Shown here piece by piece: positions 8,151 through 16,522 of a stretch of 54,361 nt of DNA. Source of the stretch: JAUZQZ01 sp036985955. Its GTDB lineage: Bacteria; Pseudomonadota; Zetaproteobacteria; Mariprofundales; Mariprofundaceae. The translations under genes were made by a program, and so were the position numbers. Positions within the stretch are counted from its first letter, which is position 1. Each line of letters opens with the position of its first letter. Location: assembly GCA_036985955.1 (NCBI GenBank), contig BTQQ01000001.1, forward strand, positions 1 to 54,361, written 5' to 3'. The notes below the pieces were generated by a model, which worked only from the letters and a program-made list of their open reading frames with translations, did not search any database and was not told the DNA's origin.

Positions 8151-9146
8151 TTAACGATTATTGACAGGAAGAAGGGGGACGGTGGTTTCCTTCCGTTGAC
8201 CGGTGAGGCTGCGGAGGAACATGAGTAAATCCTGTTTTTCCTGCGTATTCAGGTTCAGGGGCAAAAGTTCATTGCCTCTACCAATCCTGTCGCCTCCCCG
8301 ATTATAAAAATCAATGATTTCTACCAGTGATTTCTTTGATCCGTTATGCATATAAGGGGGCGTTATGGCAACGTCTCTCAGTCCTGGCGTCTTGAATGCG
8401 TTGCGGTCCGCCTTCTTACCCGAAATCTCAAAATGCCCGGGGTCAACACTGTTAAGGCCTGTGTTATGAAAAAGTGAGTCCGTAAAGGCCGGGCCGGTAT
8501 GGCAACGTATACAGGCAGCTTTACCCGTAAATAAAACAAACCCTCTTTTGGCGGCATCAGGAATCGCCGTAGCATCGCCATTCAACCAGTGGTCGAATGG
8601 GCTGGAATTTGAAACAACACCACGAAGAAATGTCGCAAGTGCTGCGGAGATACGTTCAAAATTTACCCCCTCCGACCCGAAAGCCAGCGAGAATTCTTTA
8701 CGATATCCGGGCAGAGACGCAATACGGATGACGATATCGCGTGGTGTTTTGGCATTCGACATAGCTGGAGAAAGTATATCCTGACTGACGGCATCCTCCA
8801 GGCTGTTGGCGCGTCCGTCCCAGAAGAATGCCCTGACATAACCGATGTTGATAAGACTTGGCGTATGACGGCCCAGAGCATGTCCTTCTTCTATGGTCCG
8901 TGCCATTGCGTCCGCCCAGCCAAGGCCGGGATGATGGCAAGTGGCGCAAGTTTGTGCCGGGTTTCCGGAAAGGCGTGGGTCGAAAAAGAGTTTTCGGCCT
9001 AATTGTGCCTTAGCGGCGCTGTAGGGATTGGATGAAGGGTAGGAAACCGGAGGAAGTATCCATGCAGCTGCATCAACCGGAGGTCCTGCTACTGCATATG
9101 GGATAGTAAGTATATAAAACAGCAAAAAAGTGGCGGTGCGCAGCAA
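8151..9146 (-). CDS. MauG / cytochrome c peroxidase family di-heme protein
   Basis: This is an exported di-heme c-type protein of about 331 residues. A signal peptide (LLFYILTIPYAVAG) precedes two heme-binding motifs, CATCHH and CIRCHT, arranged as in bacterial cytochrome c peroxidases and MauG. Family landmarks include LGRKLFFDPRLSG, the link FFWDGRANSLEDAV and the distal-domain FKTPGLRDVAITPPYMHNG. The likely role is reduction of periplasmic hydrogen peroxide using electrons from a small cytochrome c, several of which are encoded nearby. A TTG at 9146 is preceded by GGAGGA and is the best start; a GTG at 9179 is possible but would put extra residues before the signal peptide. Confidence 0.92.
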   Translation of the reverse strand: MLRTATFLLFYILTIPYAVAGPPVDAAAWILPPVSYPSSNPYSAAKAQLGRKLFFDPRLSGNPAQTCATCHHPGLGWADAMARTIEEGHALGRHTPSLINIGYVRAFFWDGRANSLEDAVSQDILSPAMSNAKTPRDIVIRIASLPGYRKEFSLAFGSEGVNFERISAALATFLRGVVSNSSPFDHWLNGDATAIPDAAKRGFVLFTGKAACIRCHTGPAFTDSLFHNTGLNSVDPGHFEISGKKADRNAFKTPGLRDVAITPPYMHNGSKKSLVEIIDFYNRGGDRIGRGNELLPLNLNTQEKQDLLMFLRSLTGQRKETTVPLLPVNNR

Positions 9147-9262
9147 ACATTCCTCCGTATGATAAATTGTTCCCACCACCCATTTAACGAAACGCTAATC
9201 GGATTGGGCACGAACGCAAGCATGACTTGTTCTTCGCTGGCGGCTCAGGCGTATGCAATGCT

Positions 9263-9961
9263 TTAATCCGGATAGGAAAGAGGGTCCTTTTCTCCAAGTT
9301 CGGCAAATCCCTGTCGCCGGAATCGGCAGGAATCACAGTGGCCGCATGGCTTACCATTGGGTGCCGGATCATAGCAGGAATGGGTAAGACTATAGTCCAG
9401 CCCCAGACTCAGCCCCAAGGCGATGATTTCGGATTTTTTCATCCCGATAAGTGGCGTTTCGATACTGAAAGGTTGTCCTTCAACTCCCGCTCTGGTTCCC
9501 AATTGCACAGCTTTGCAAAAAGCGTCGAAGAATTCGGGACGGCAATCGGGATAACCTGAATAATCAATAATATTAGCACCGATAATGAGGCGGAATGCTT
9601 TGATACGTTCGGCAAATCCCGCAGCGATGGAAAGAAAAATGAGGTTGCGGGCCGGAACATAAGTCACCGGGATGCCATAGGTATTTTCCTGATCCTTGGG
9701 GACGGCGATTTCACTGGTCAGGGCTGAACCACCGATGGCTGCGAGGTTAACGTGCAAAACACGATGATCCGCAACATTCAGGGATGTTGCTACGCGGGCT
9801 GATGCTTCCAACTCAATACGGTGACGCTGGCCGTAGTCAAAGGCTACACTATGACATTCCCATCCCTGTTTTTTTACAGCCCAGGCGAGAGCAGTGCTAG
9901 AATCCAGACCGCCGGATAGCAATACCACGGCCTTGGTGTTTTGGGATAGAATACGAGTCAT
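9263..9961 (-). CDS. queC: 7-cyano-7-deazaguanine synthase
   Basis: QueC makes preQ0 from 7-carboxy-7-deazaguanine with ATP and ammonia in queuosine biosynthesis. The N-terminus carries the ATP pyrophosphatase loop LLSGGLDSSTALAW, and the C-terminus has the zinc site CYDPAPNGKPCGHCDSC. Other family residues are FDYGQRHRIEL and ANIIDYSGYPDCRPEF. ATG 9961 overlaps the stop of queE in an ATGA arrangement, which shows translational coupling; the longer open frame inside queE is not used. The length (232 residues) is normal. Confidence 0.97.
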   Translation of the reverse strand: MTRILSQNTKAVVLLSGGLDSSTALAWAVKKQGWECHSVAFDYGQRHRIELEASARVATSLNVADHRVLHVNLAAIGGSALTSEIAVPKDQENTYGIPVTYVPARNLIFLSIAAGFAERIKAFRLIIGANIIDYSGYPDCRPEFFDAFCKAVQLGTRAGVEGQPFSIETPLIGMKKSEIIALGLSLGLDYSLTHSCYDPAPNGKPCGHCDSCRFRRQGFAELGEKDPLSYPD

Positions 9962-10617
9962 ACGCCTGTAGTCTCCGCACCCCAGATGTACTTGTGCAAT
10001 TGTAACTGCATTCGCGCAGGCACGTGATCCTCCAGCATCCACAAGGCCAGATCAGGTGGCTCGACATTGCCCCATGCGGGTGAAAACAGAACGGGTATAA
10101 CAGGCTGGTATTTTCTCAGAATTTTAACAGCCCACACGTAATCATCATGACTGGTAATGACAACCTTGATTTCGTCGCCGTCCTTCAGAAAACGAAAGTT
10201 TTCCCAATGATTGCGTTGACTCTCGCCGCTTCCCGGCGTTTTAATATCCAGTATCCGGCGCACCCTGGAGTCGGTCTGACTGATGTTAAATGCCCCTGAT
10301 GTTTCCAACTGCAGAATGGGACTGACATTTGCCAGCGCAGATAGCAGAGGAAAACATGATTTTTGCGCCAGCGGTTCGCCCCCGCTGACCAGGGTCAGCG
10401 GGCGGTTGTGTTGGCGCACCTCATCAGTTACCTGCTCAATACTGTATTCTTTACCACTGTCAAAAGGCAGTGCTTGTGGTGTATCGCAATAGTTGCAATG
10501 TAAGGGACATCCGGCCAGCCGCACAAGGGTGCATGGCATGCCTGCCAGGGTACTTTCACCCTGAATGCTGTCGTATATTTCGTAAATTCGTACCGGGGAA
10601 GTATCAGAAACAGGCAT
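9958..10617 (-). CDS. queE: 7-carboxy-7-deazaguanine synthase (radical SAM)
   Basis: QueE converts carboxytetrahydropterin to 7-carboxy-7-deazaguanine, the step before QueC. The radical SAM motif CPLHCNYC (CX3CX2C) is intact, preceded by IYDSIQGESTLAG, which is typical of the family. The glycine-rich SGGEPL segment also belongs to the radical SAM core. GGGAG lies two bases before ATG 10617. It sits between cpoB and queC on the minus strand, the same order seen in Pseudomonas after tol-pal. Confidence 0.96.
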   Translation of the reverse strand: MPVSDTSPVRIYEIYDSIQGESTLAGMPCTLVRLAGCPLHCNYCDTPQALPFDSGKEYSIEQVTDEVRQHNRPLTLVSGGEPLAQKSCFPLLSALANVSPILQLETSGAFNISQTDSRVRRILDIKTPGSGESQRNHWENFRFLKDGDEIKVVITSHDDYVWAVKILRKYQPVIPVLFSPAWGNVEPPDLALWMLEDHVPARMQLQLHKYIWGAETTGV

Positions 10618-10627
10618 GGCTCCCAGA

Positions 10628-11434
10628 CTACAGCTTCTTTTTCTGCATGAGCCTCAATTGGCTGCGTGCCTGTTCCGCTGCCGCGCTGTCGGAATGTTCC
10701 CGAACAAGGCGCTGCAACGTGGCTCTGGCATTCCGCATACGGGATGCATCCTGATAGGCAAGGCCTAATTTAAGCAAGGCCGCAGCATGTTTGGCGCTCT
10801 TGGGGTAGTGCTTGGCGATTGTTTCAAATGCGTGAATGGCCTGCTTAAGGTTGCGCTGGGCATAATAGCTTTCACCCAGCCAGTACCATGCCTGATCCGC
10901 ATATTCTCCCTTGGGGAATGTCTTCAGCAAGCTTCGAAAACTCCGGGTGGCCTCCTCATAGCGCCCACTTTTGAGTGCCAGATACGCGGCTGTATAATGA
11001 TTCTTTTCTTTTTCTCCACGTTGGACAGGGGATGCTACAACAGATTTTGAAATGGATTTAGCAATTTTATCGAGTTTTTTGACCAGTTTGCGCTTGGTGA
11101 TCTGGCTTGATTTCTTTGATTTGGCGGCAACCGCTTTCAAACGAGTCGTTCTGGTTTGCAATTGCCGGATACTGGCATTCTGGGCATCTATCATGGAAGA
11201 CTGTGCCGTCTGTATTTGTTCAAGCTCAATCATACGTTTTCGCAGATTGTCGATCTTATTCTTCATGGACTGCTGCTCATCCTGCAATTTCTGCATGGAT
11301 GCAATCACAATCTGCTTATCCTGTTGCCATGCATCGGGTTGTTTATTACTCGCACAGGCGGAAATTCCAAGGCATGATACGAACGCAACGGCCACCGGAA
11401 GTACCGGTGGCCGCCTTTTTACTTCATGCCGCAA
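10628..11434 (-). CDS. cpoB: Tol-Pal coordinating protein CpoB (YbgF)
   Basis: CpoB links peptidoglycan synthesis with Tol-Pal driven outer-membrane constriction at the septum. The protein has an N-terminal export signal ending in ISAC, a coiled coil (about residues 35-110, with DEQQSMKNKIDNLRKRMIEL) for trimerisation, and C-terminal TPR repeats beginning at NHYTAAYLALKSGRYEEA. The signal ends like a lipoprotein, unlike E. coli CpoB. I place the start at TTG 11434, five bases after the pal stop, giving 268 residues against 263 in E. coli. The upstream open frame overlapping pal is rejected. The early coding region forms a strong hairpin. Confidence 0.88.
   Translation of the reverse strand: MRHEVKRRPPVLPVAVAFVSCLGISACASNKQPDAWQQDKQIVIASMQKLQDEQQSMKNKIDNLRKRMIELEQIQTAQSSMIDAQNASIRQLQTRTTRLKAVAAKSKKSSQITKRKLVKKLDKIAKSISKSVVASPVQRGEKEKNHYTAAYLALKSGRYEEATRSFRSLLKTFPKGEYADQAWYWLGESYYAQRNLKQAIHAFETIAKHYPKSAKHAAALLKLGLAYQDASRMRNARATLQRLVREHSDSAAAEQARSQLRLMQKKKL
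11390..11420 (+). terminator. Perfect 9-bp hairpin with a T tract, oriented against the operon
   Basis: GGCCACCGG (11390-11398) and CCGGTGGCC (11404-11412) form a perfect stem with a five-base loop, followed on the plus strand by GCC and TTTTT. Read on the plus strand it is a good intrinsic terminator, yet no plus-strand gene ends here. In the minus-strand mRNA the same hairpin lies in the first codons of cpoB, with the A tract before it, and could instead limit cpoB translation or protect the pal message. Confidence 0.5.
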
Positions 11435-11438
11435 TGGT

Positions 11439-11942
11439 TTAACGGGCGACAATATCCGCGTGCCGGTTCTGTGCCCAGCAAGCTTCACCTGTTCCCTGAC
11501 AGACAGGGCGTTCCTCACCAAATGAAACGGTACCGATGCCGTCAGCCGGTATGCCCTGGCTCGCAAGGTAATCGCGGACGCTGTCAGCGCGACGCTGACC
11601 CAAGGCCAGATTGTACTCACGACTGCCCCGTTCATCGCAATTGCCCTCAATAGTGATGGAGCTAACAGTATGTGTTTTCAACCATGCTGCATTGGCATCC
11701 AGGATGCCACGCGCAGCCGCATCCAGTTCTGAACTGTCAAATGCGAAATAAACGGTATGCGAGGATGGTTCCTGTGCCGTCGATACGCCTTGAGTTGTTG
11801 CTTCTCCACTTTCTGCGCTGACAGGTGTGCTTTCTTCAACTGTTGTTTTCTTGGCGCAGCCCGCGAATAGCAGGCCTGCGGCGGCCACAAAAGCCAAACC
11901 GATGCTTGAGTATTGTTTTAATTTTAATTGTTTTGATTTCAA
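11439..11942 (-). CDS. pal: Peptidoglycan-associated lipoprotein Pal
   Basis: Pal anchors the outer membrane to peptidoglycan and binds TolB. A signal peptide ends in the lipobox LLFAGC, and the C-terminal OmpA-like domain has VYFAFDSSELD, ITIEGNCDERGSREYNLALG, QRRADSVRDYL and the ending QNRHADIV. The N-terminus is defined by TTG 11942, which is preceded by GGGAGG eight bases upstream; the longer frame from 11993 would overlap tolB. The mature protein is 145 residues, normal for Pal. The gene lies 38 bases after tolB and five bases before cpoB. Confidence 0.96.
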   Translation of the reverse strand: MKSKQLKLKQYSSIGLAFVAAAGLLFAGCAKKTTVEESTPVSAESGEATTQGVSTAQEPSSHTVYFAFDSSELDAAARGILDANAAWLKTHTVSSITIEGNCDERGSREYNLALGQRRADSVRDYLASQGIPADGIGTVSFGEERPVCQGTGEACWAQNRHADIVAR

Positions 11943-11980
11943 TTGGGGTTCCTCCCATTTTTTATAATATCCGCATGGTC

Positions 11981-13240
11981 TTAATGCGACCATGCGGGAT
12001 CTGATGCATCCTCAGGCGGAGTTGTAATGGCTTGTGCCTTTCCACCCCAGCTGGGAACTCTATACACCTTGCGTATACCTTTCACCTCTTTGGAGAATAA
12101 CAGCATTTGCGCATTTGGCGACCATGCAGGTGATTCAATGCGCCCACCCGTAGCGAGATAGCGCACATCGCTTCCATCCAGCCGCATGGTGGCCAAAGCA
12201 TATTCCCATCCCTTACGTGTAATCAAGGCAATTCTGTCTCCGGCGGGCGACCATGCCGGTGAAGTGTTATACGGGCCATTCGTACTGATGCGTTGCACTT
12301 GCCCGTCACTGATGCGAATACGGTAAATCTGGGGCGAACCGCTACGGTCGCTGGTAAAGGCAATCCATTGACTGTCCGGTGACCATGTTGGCGTAGTATC
12401 AATGTCGGGATTGTGTGTGAGTTGCCGCCATGTACGGGTTTTGATATTAAAGATATGGATTTCCGCATTGCCAGTGTGGGACAGGGTTGCGGCGATGAAG
12501 CGGCCATCCGGTGACCATTCCGGTGTGCTGTTCAGTCCCGGAAATGCGCCGAATGTACTGCGCTTGCCATTGGAAAGTTTGAAGGTTTCCAAACGTGGGC
12601 GGTTGCCTACATAGGTATTCAGGGCCACCAGACGATTGTCCGGCGACCAGTCCGGCGAGAGCAGCAGGGTGAAATTACGCCCAACCGCCTGACGGTTTGC
12701 GCCATCCTGATCCATATAAATCAAATCCGCCTTGTCACCATGTTTGCGCACATACAGGATATGACTGCTGAAATAACCGGTGATGCCGGTCGCCGCATGG
12801 TAGATATGGTTGGCGATCTGATGCGCCAGCGGGCGAAGAATCTTACCGGAATAGTCGAGGGTTATTCGGGAAAGCACTTTATTGCGAAAGGGATCATGCA
12901 CTTCGATATAGGCTTTCCAGCCATCCGCACTCTTGTGAAGGCGGGTAATGGCTAGAATATCGGTGCCGATGATACGCCAGTCGCCATAATCAATGTGTGA
13001 CTCCGTTTGCTCGGTATCCGCAAGAAAACTTAAAGGGTTGAGTATCACGAAGGACTGACTGGACTCCAGGTCATGCCGTACCACATTGCGGATCAGATTC
13101 GATGTTACTGTATCTTCAGGTGGCGCATTGACCATCCATGCCAGCTTCAGGGGCTGATATTTGGACTGAAAGATTTCAAATTCAGCAGCCTGTGCCACGT
13201 AAGGGAACAACATGGTAAGGCATACAAGAAAGTTTCGCAT
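11981..13240 (-). CDS. tolB: Tol-Pal system periplasmic protein TolB
   Basis: TolB is a periplasmic protein with a signal peptide (FLVCLTMLFPYVAQA), an N-terminal alpha/beta domain (about 20-160) and a six-bladed beta-propeller. The propeller repeats are visible as SPDWSPDNRLVAL, STPEWSPDGRFIAA, TTPTWSPDSQWIAF, TSPAWSPAGDRIAL and ESPAWSPNAQMLLF. It binds Pal and TolA. The ATG at 13240 has a C-rich rather than purine-rich leader, so initiation is unusual or the start lies elsewhere. tolQ, tolR and tolA are not upstream; instead the oxidase operon diverges from here. Confidence 0.95.
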   Translation of the reverse strand: MRNFLVCLTMLFPYVAQAAEFEIFQSKYQPLKLAWMVNAPPEDTVTSNLIRNVVRHDLESSQSFVILNPLSFLADTEQTESHIDYGDWRIIGTDILAITRLHKSADGWKAYIEVHDPFRNKVLSRITLDYSGKILRPLAHQIANHIYHAATGITGYFSSHILYVRKHGDKADLIYMDQDGANRQAVGRNFTLLLSPDWSPDNRLVALNTYVGNRPRLETFKLSNGKRSTFGAFPGLNSTPEWSPDGRFIAATLSHTGNAEIHIFNIKTRTWRQLTHNPDIDTTPTWSPDSQWIAFTSDRSGSPQIYRIRISDGQVQRISTNGPYNTSPAWSPAGDRIALITRKGWEYALATMRLDGSDVRYLATGGRIESPAWSPNAQMLLFSKEVKGIRKVYRVPSWGGKAQAITTPPEDASDPAWSH

Positions 13241-13410
13241 GGGGGCGGTTTCTAGCTGTGGAAATGAAGGAATGCAAGCGGCAAAGGAGATTTGAACGGT
13301 ACTCCTGATCTGTTGTTGTTAGTATTTGAATTAATCACCGTGTTTATTGGCCCGTGCTTCCATCTCTCAGGGCTTGTGCCGCTCTTGCAAGCGTTCAAAT
13401 TACATGTTTC

Positions 13411-13424
13411 TTGATCTAGATCAA
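13411..13424 (+). promoter_or_regulatory. Perfect FNR/ANR box upstream of the cytochrome oxidase operon
   Basis: TTGATCTAGATCAA is an exact match to the FNR consensus TTGAT-N4-ATCAA and is fully palindromic. It lies in the roughly 310-base gap between tolB and the cytochrome c gene. If it acts as a class II activating site centred near -41.5, transcription would begin near 13459, and a TATTTT at 13443-13448 sits close to the expected -10 position. This predicts oxygen-dependent control. The site lies within the divergent tolB/cytochrome intergenic region and could influence tolB too. Confidence 0.75.
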
Positions 13425-13536
13425 ATAAACACTTGAAATATTTATTTTACGGATGCACAGTTCGGCGCGCGGTTGGGTAACGCTAACCATGACGTACCGA
13501 TTTATTAGAAAGATTTATAAGAACTAAATAAATCCT

Positions 13537-13547
13537 GGGGGGGGGGG
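13537..13547 (+). repeat. Homopolymeric tract of eleven G residues at the ribosome binding site
   Basis: An uninterrupted run of 11 G ends six bases before the TTG start of the cytochrome c gene. It is the only purine-rich sequence at the correct spacing, so it serves as the Shine-Dalgarno sequence. Such tracts change length by polymerase slippage, and length changes would alter spacing and translation of the first gene of the oxidase operon. Confidence 0.7.
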
Positions 13548-13553
13548 TCAAGA

Positions 13554-13934
13554 TTGAGAAAACCATTATTGATTGCTAGTGCGGCAGCTCTGTTACTTGC
13601 GGCATTTCCTGTTCCCAGCGTCCATGCTGGGGCGGAAGCGAAATGCAAGGCGTGCCACAAGTTTACCACCAAAAACAGCGTAGGCCCCGGCTTGCAGGGC
13701 ATTGTAGGACGCAAGGCCGGCACCAATCCCGGCTTCAAGTATAAATTCACCAAGTATATCAAGGGTGATGCATGGACGTGGGATGAAGAAAACCTGCGTG
13801 CATGGATTGACAACAGCAAGAAAGCGGTCAAGAAATTGACCGGCAACAAGAAGGCCAAGACCAAGATGCCGCCGCAGCATGTCAAGGGTGCCACGGCTGA
13901 TGCGGTTATCGTGTTTTTGAAAGGCTTGAAATAA
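13554..13934 (+). CDS. Class I cytochrome c (c552-like), first gene of the oxidase operon
   Basis: This is a small periplasmic cytochrome c with a signal peptide (ASAAALLLAAFPVPSVHA), heme motif CKACH and a Met ligand in KTKMPPQ. NSVGPGLQGIVGRKAG and the C-terminal VIVFLKGLK are typical of the c552/c550 fold. The start is TTG 13554, with an 11-G tract as ribosome site. The gene lies 30 bases before the oxidase subunit III gene, so it is probably the electron donor of this oxidase. It is Lys-rich, giving a basic protein suited to docking on a CuA domain. Confidence 0.93.
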   Translation: MRKPLLIASAAALLLAAFPVPSVHAGAEAKCKACHKFTTKNSVGPGLQGIVGRKAGTNPGFKYKFTKYIKGDAWTWDEENLRAWIDNSKKAVKKLTGNKKAKTKMPPQHVKGATADAVIVFLKGLK

Positions 13935-13964
13935 ATTATGGAAATCACAAGAGGAGGGTATTAA

Positions 13965-14720
13965 ATGAGCGAAGAAATCAAACACTATACTATCCACTGG
14001 CATGGCAGTCCGTTCCCCCTAATGGTGGGATTCGGTACGGGTCTGTTTCTGCCGTGGGCGTTTATGCTGCAATTTAACTATACACAGCCAACCGCCGCGC
14101 TGGTTTGTCTGGTTATTGGGGGCGCATTGACCATCGCCGGAGGACTTGGCTGGGCCAGTGAGACCATTGGCGTGATTGATGATGAGAACTGGAGCCCGTC
14201 AGCCATGTTAATGTTTATTGGCACCGAGATTATGACCCTTGGTGCTATTCTGGCCGGTTACTGGGTTGCCCGTCTGGGCGCAGACGTATGGCCGCCTGCG
14301 GGTACGCCGGAGATTGGTGCGTCAGGACCGTTGATTGCAACCATTATTCTGATTACTTCCAGTATCACAATTGGTCTGGCGCGCAAACGGGAGATGGAAG
14401 GCAACTCATCCGGTTTTGCCATGATGGTATTGTTATCAGCCGCGATCTGGGTGGTCTTCATGGTGATGACCATTTCCGACTGGAGTGTTCTGGGAAGTGA
14501 GGGCTTTACCATTGGTGTGAATGCCTACGCAACCGCGCTTTACGGCTTTACCGGTATCCACATAGCCCATATCGTGATTGGTCTGCTGGTGATGTTGACC
14601 TGCGTGCCGAGCGCCTTTAAGGGAAAGCTGAGTTTTTCCTACACGCGCGCCATGACGATGTATGTCCACTTCGTGAACGTACTCGGCATCTGGGTGCTGT
14701 TACAGATTTACTACTGGTAA
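13965..14720 (+). CDS. coxC: Heme-copper oxidase subunit III
   Basis: This 251-residue membrane protein has about six or seven hydrophobic helices and the subunit III hallmarks: MLMFIGTEIMTLGAILAGYW early and YGFTGIHIAHIVIGLLVML followed by YVHFVNVLGIWVLLQIYYW at the end. GGAGGG six bases before the ATG is a strong ribosome site. The gene comes first among the oxidase subunits, ahead of SCO, subunit II and subunit I, which differs from the usual II-I-III order. Confidence 0.93.
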   Translation: MSEEIKHYTIHWHGSPFPLMVGFGTGLFLPWAFMLQFNYTQPTAALVCLVIGGALTIAGGLGWASETIGVIDDENWSPSAMLMFIGTEIMTLGAILAGYWVARLGADVWPPAGTPEIGASGPLIATIILITSSITIGLARKREMEGNSSGFAMMVLLSAAIWVVFMVMTISDWSVLGSEGFTIGVNAYATALYGFTGIHIAHIVIGLLVMLTCVPSAFKGKLSFSYTRAMTMYVHFVNVLGIWVLLQIYYW

Positions 14721-14740
14721 GTACTGGACAGCCTGTAGCT

Positions 14741-15649
14741 ATGCGGAATTCACTCATGCCTTCCATACGGAACGGGGCCATACTGTACTGGAGCCGGCTT
14801 CGGCTGGTTCCGGCTCTGGCCTGCCTGTTTGCAGCCTTGGGGGCTGGATCAATCATGACTCCCGGAACTGCTCAGGCAGCCTATGGCAATGTGACCAAGG
14901 ATTCACAGATTGATCCGGCCATTTTCCGCATCAATGAGAAGAAATTTCTGGGCGGAAAGACTGACGGGAATTACGTACTTGAGGACGCATTTGGGAACAA
15001 TTTCAAGCTGAGCGATCTGTTCGGTAAGCCGCTGATTCTGGTGTTGTCCTACTTTACCTGTGATGGCGCCTGTTCGGTGATCAATCGTACGCTGGCCAAT
15101 ACCCTGAAAGGGGTGGATCGCTGGAAGATCGGCAAGGACTACAATGTTCTGACCGTATCCTTTGATCAGCATGACACGCCGGCAACGATGCGTGAATTCC
15201 GGGAAAAGATGGGGTTTGAGAAGTTGCCGCAAGGATGGCGCATGGCAACCATGCGGAACAGGAAGGATATTGACCGGCTTGCCGAATCGATCGGTTTCAA
15301 GTTCTTCTGGTCACCAAGGGATCGTATTTTCCTGCATCCCAGTGTTTATACAGTGCTGTCTCCCACGGGTCAGATTACGCGCTATCTGTATGCAGGCAAG
15401 GTGGATGCGGATGATGTGAAACTGGCGCTTACCAAAGCAATGGGCGGGGAAGTTTCCCCGGTAAACATCATTGATTTTGTGGTGGCCGCCTGTCACAGCT
15501 ACAACTACAAGGATGGAAAATACAAGCTCAACATTCCCCTGTTCGTGGCTCTTGGCGGACTCGTGGCCGGAGTGATACTGATGGTCGGGGGGTTCATGAT
15601 TATAAAACGCAAGAGAGGCAGAATCAGGAAGGATATGGTTACTGTATAA
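14741..15649 (+). CDS. SCO1/SenC copper chaperone with C-terminal membrane anchor
   Basis: SCO proteins deliver copper to the CuA centre of subunit II. The signal region (LVPALACLFAALGAGSI) is followed by a thioredoxin-like domain with the copper motif CDGAC and the third ligand His in FLHPSVY. Unlike the usual SCO, a strong C-terminal transmembrane helix (IPLFVALGGLVAGVILMVGG) and a basic tail follow, so the protein is anchored at its C-terminus. It sits between subunits III and II. The ATG at 14741 lacks a strong ribosome site; ATG 14756 is an alternative. Confidence 0.93.
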   Translation: MRNSLMPSIRNGAILYWSRLRLVPALACLFAALGAGSIMTPGTAQAAYGNVTKDSQIDPAIFRINEKKFLGGKTDGNYVLEDAFGNNFKLSDLFGKPLILVLSYFTCDGACSVINRTLANTLKGVDRWKIGKDYNVLTVSFDQHDTPATMREFREKMGFEKLPQGWRMATMRNRKDIDRLAESIGFKFFWSPRDRIFLHPSVYTVLSPTGQITRYLYAGKVDADDVKLALTKAMGGEVSPVNIIDFVVAACHSYNYKDGKYKLNIPLFVALGGLVAGVILMVGGFMIIKRKRGRIRKDMVTV

Positions 15650-15709
15650 ATAGTTGTATGAAGTAAGTTGAAGATATTATGAAATGACAAAAACACAGGA
15701 GGGAAAGAG

Positions 15710-16522
15710 ATGAAAATAAAATCGTTCAGCTATAAGGCGCTGGGAGCGTTGCTTGCACTACCTTTAATTCCCACGCTGGCCTATGCATTCCAGATGGAGA
15801 TAGCGACCAGGAATAATTATAAGGGTTTGACACCGCAGGCCCACTGGGAGGAGATGTGGACAGAGGTGATGTGGGATATCACGATTCTCGGCGTGGTTTA
15901 TTTTATCATAGCCCTGTTTTTTCTATTCAGGTACAGGAGGACAGGCCATGATCAGGTTGGCGAATCACCCAAGCTTTCCGCACAGGCTATCCTTGGCTGG
16001 GTCATCATTCCCTGCATGTTGTTCCTAGGGGATGACCTGTTCCTGTATGCCAAGGGTTTCGCGCTGCACAAGCATATGCGTCAGGTGCCGGCCAATGCCC
16101 AGACCATCAAGGTGACTGGTTCCATGTGGAACTGGAATTACGATTATGGCAATGGCGTGGATACGGACAATGAACTGCGCGTGCCGGTTGGCAAGCCAGT
16201 CGTATTTCGTATGACCAGTGACGATGTCGTACATTCCCATTACCTGAACGGTTACCACGTTACTGAAGATGTGATGCCGGGCCGTGTGACCTGGGAATGG
16301 ATCATGCCGGTCAAGGTTGGCGAATCGGTGATTACCTGCCGTGAATACTGCGGTGCGAATCACTCCAAGATGTACGGCAAGCTCATCGTAATGAAACAGG
16401 CCGATTACGATGCCTGGATGACCCAGGCTCTTGCTGATGCCAAGGCTGAATCAGGGCGTCAGATTGCCATGGTCAGTAAACCAAGAATTTCAAGTAATAC
16501 TAATAATGGAGGGAAACTATGA
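15710..16522 (+). CDS. coxB: Cytochrome c oxidase subunit II with complete CuA site
   Basis: The 270-residue protein has a signal-like N-terminus, two transmembrane helices and a periplasmic cupredoxin domain. The CuA ligands are complete: C210, C214, H218 and M221 in CREYCGANHSKM, with the first His in DVVHSHYLNGYHV. The aromatic patch GSMWNWNYDYGNG is the electron entry site. GGAGGG before the ATG is a strong ribosome site, and the stop overlaps the start of coxA. The motif HSHYLNGYHV differs from the usual HSFWVPAFR and marks a divergent lineage. Confidence 0.96.
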   Translation: MKIKSFSYKALGALLALPLIPTLAYAFQMEIATRNNYKGLTPQAHWEEMWTEVMWDITILGVVYFIIALFFLFRYRRTGHDQVGESPKLSAQAILGWVIIPCMLFLGDDLFLYAKGFALHKHMRQVPANAQTIKVTGSMWNWNYDYGNGVDTDNELRVPVGKPVVFRMTSDDVVHSHYLNGYHVTEDVMPGRVTWEWIMPVKVGESVITCREYCGANHSKMYGKLIVMKQADYDAWMTQALADAKAESGRQIAMVSKPRISSNTNNGGKL

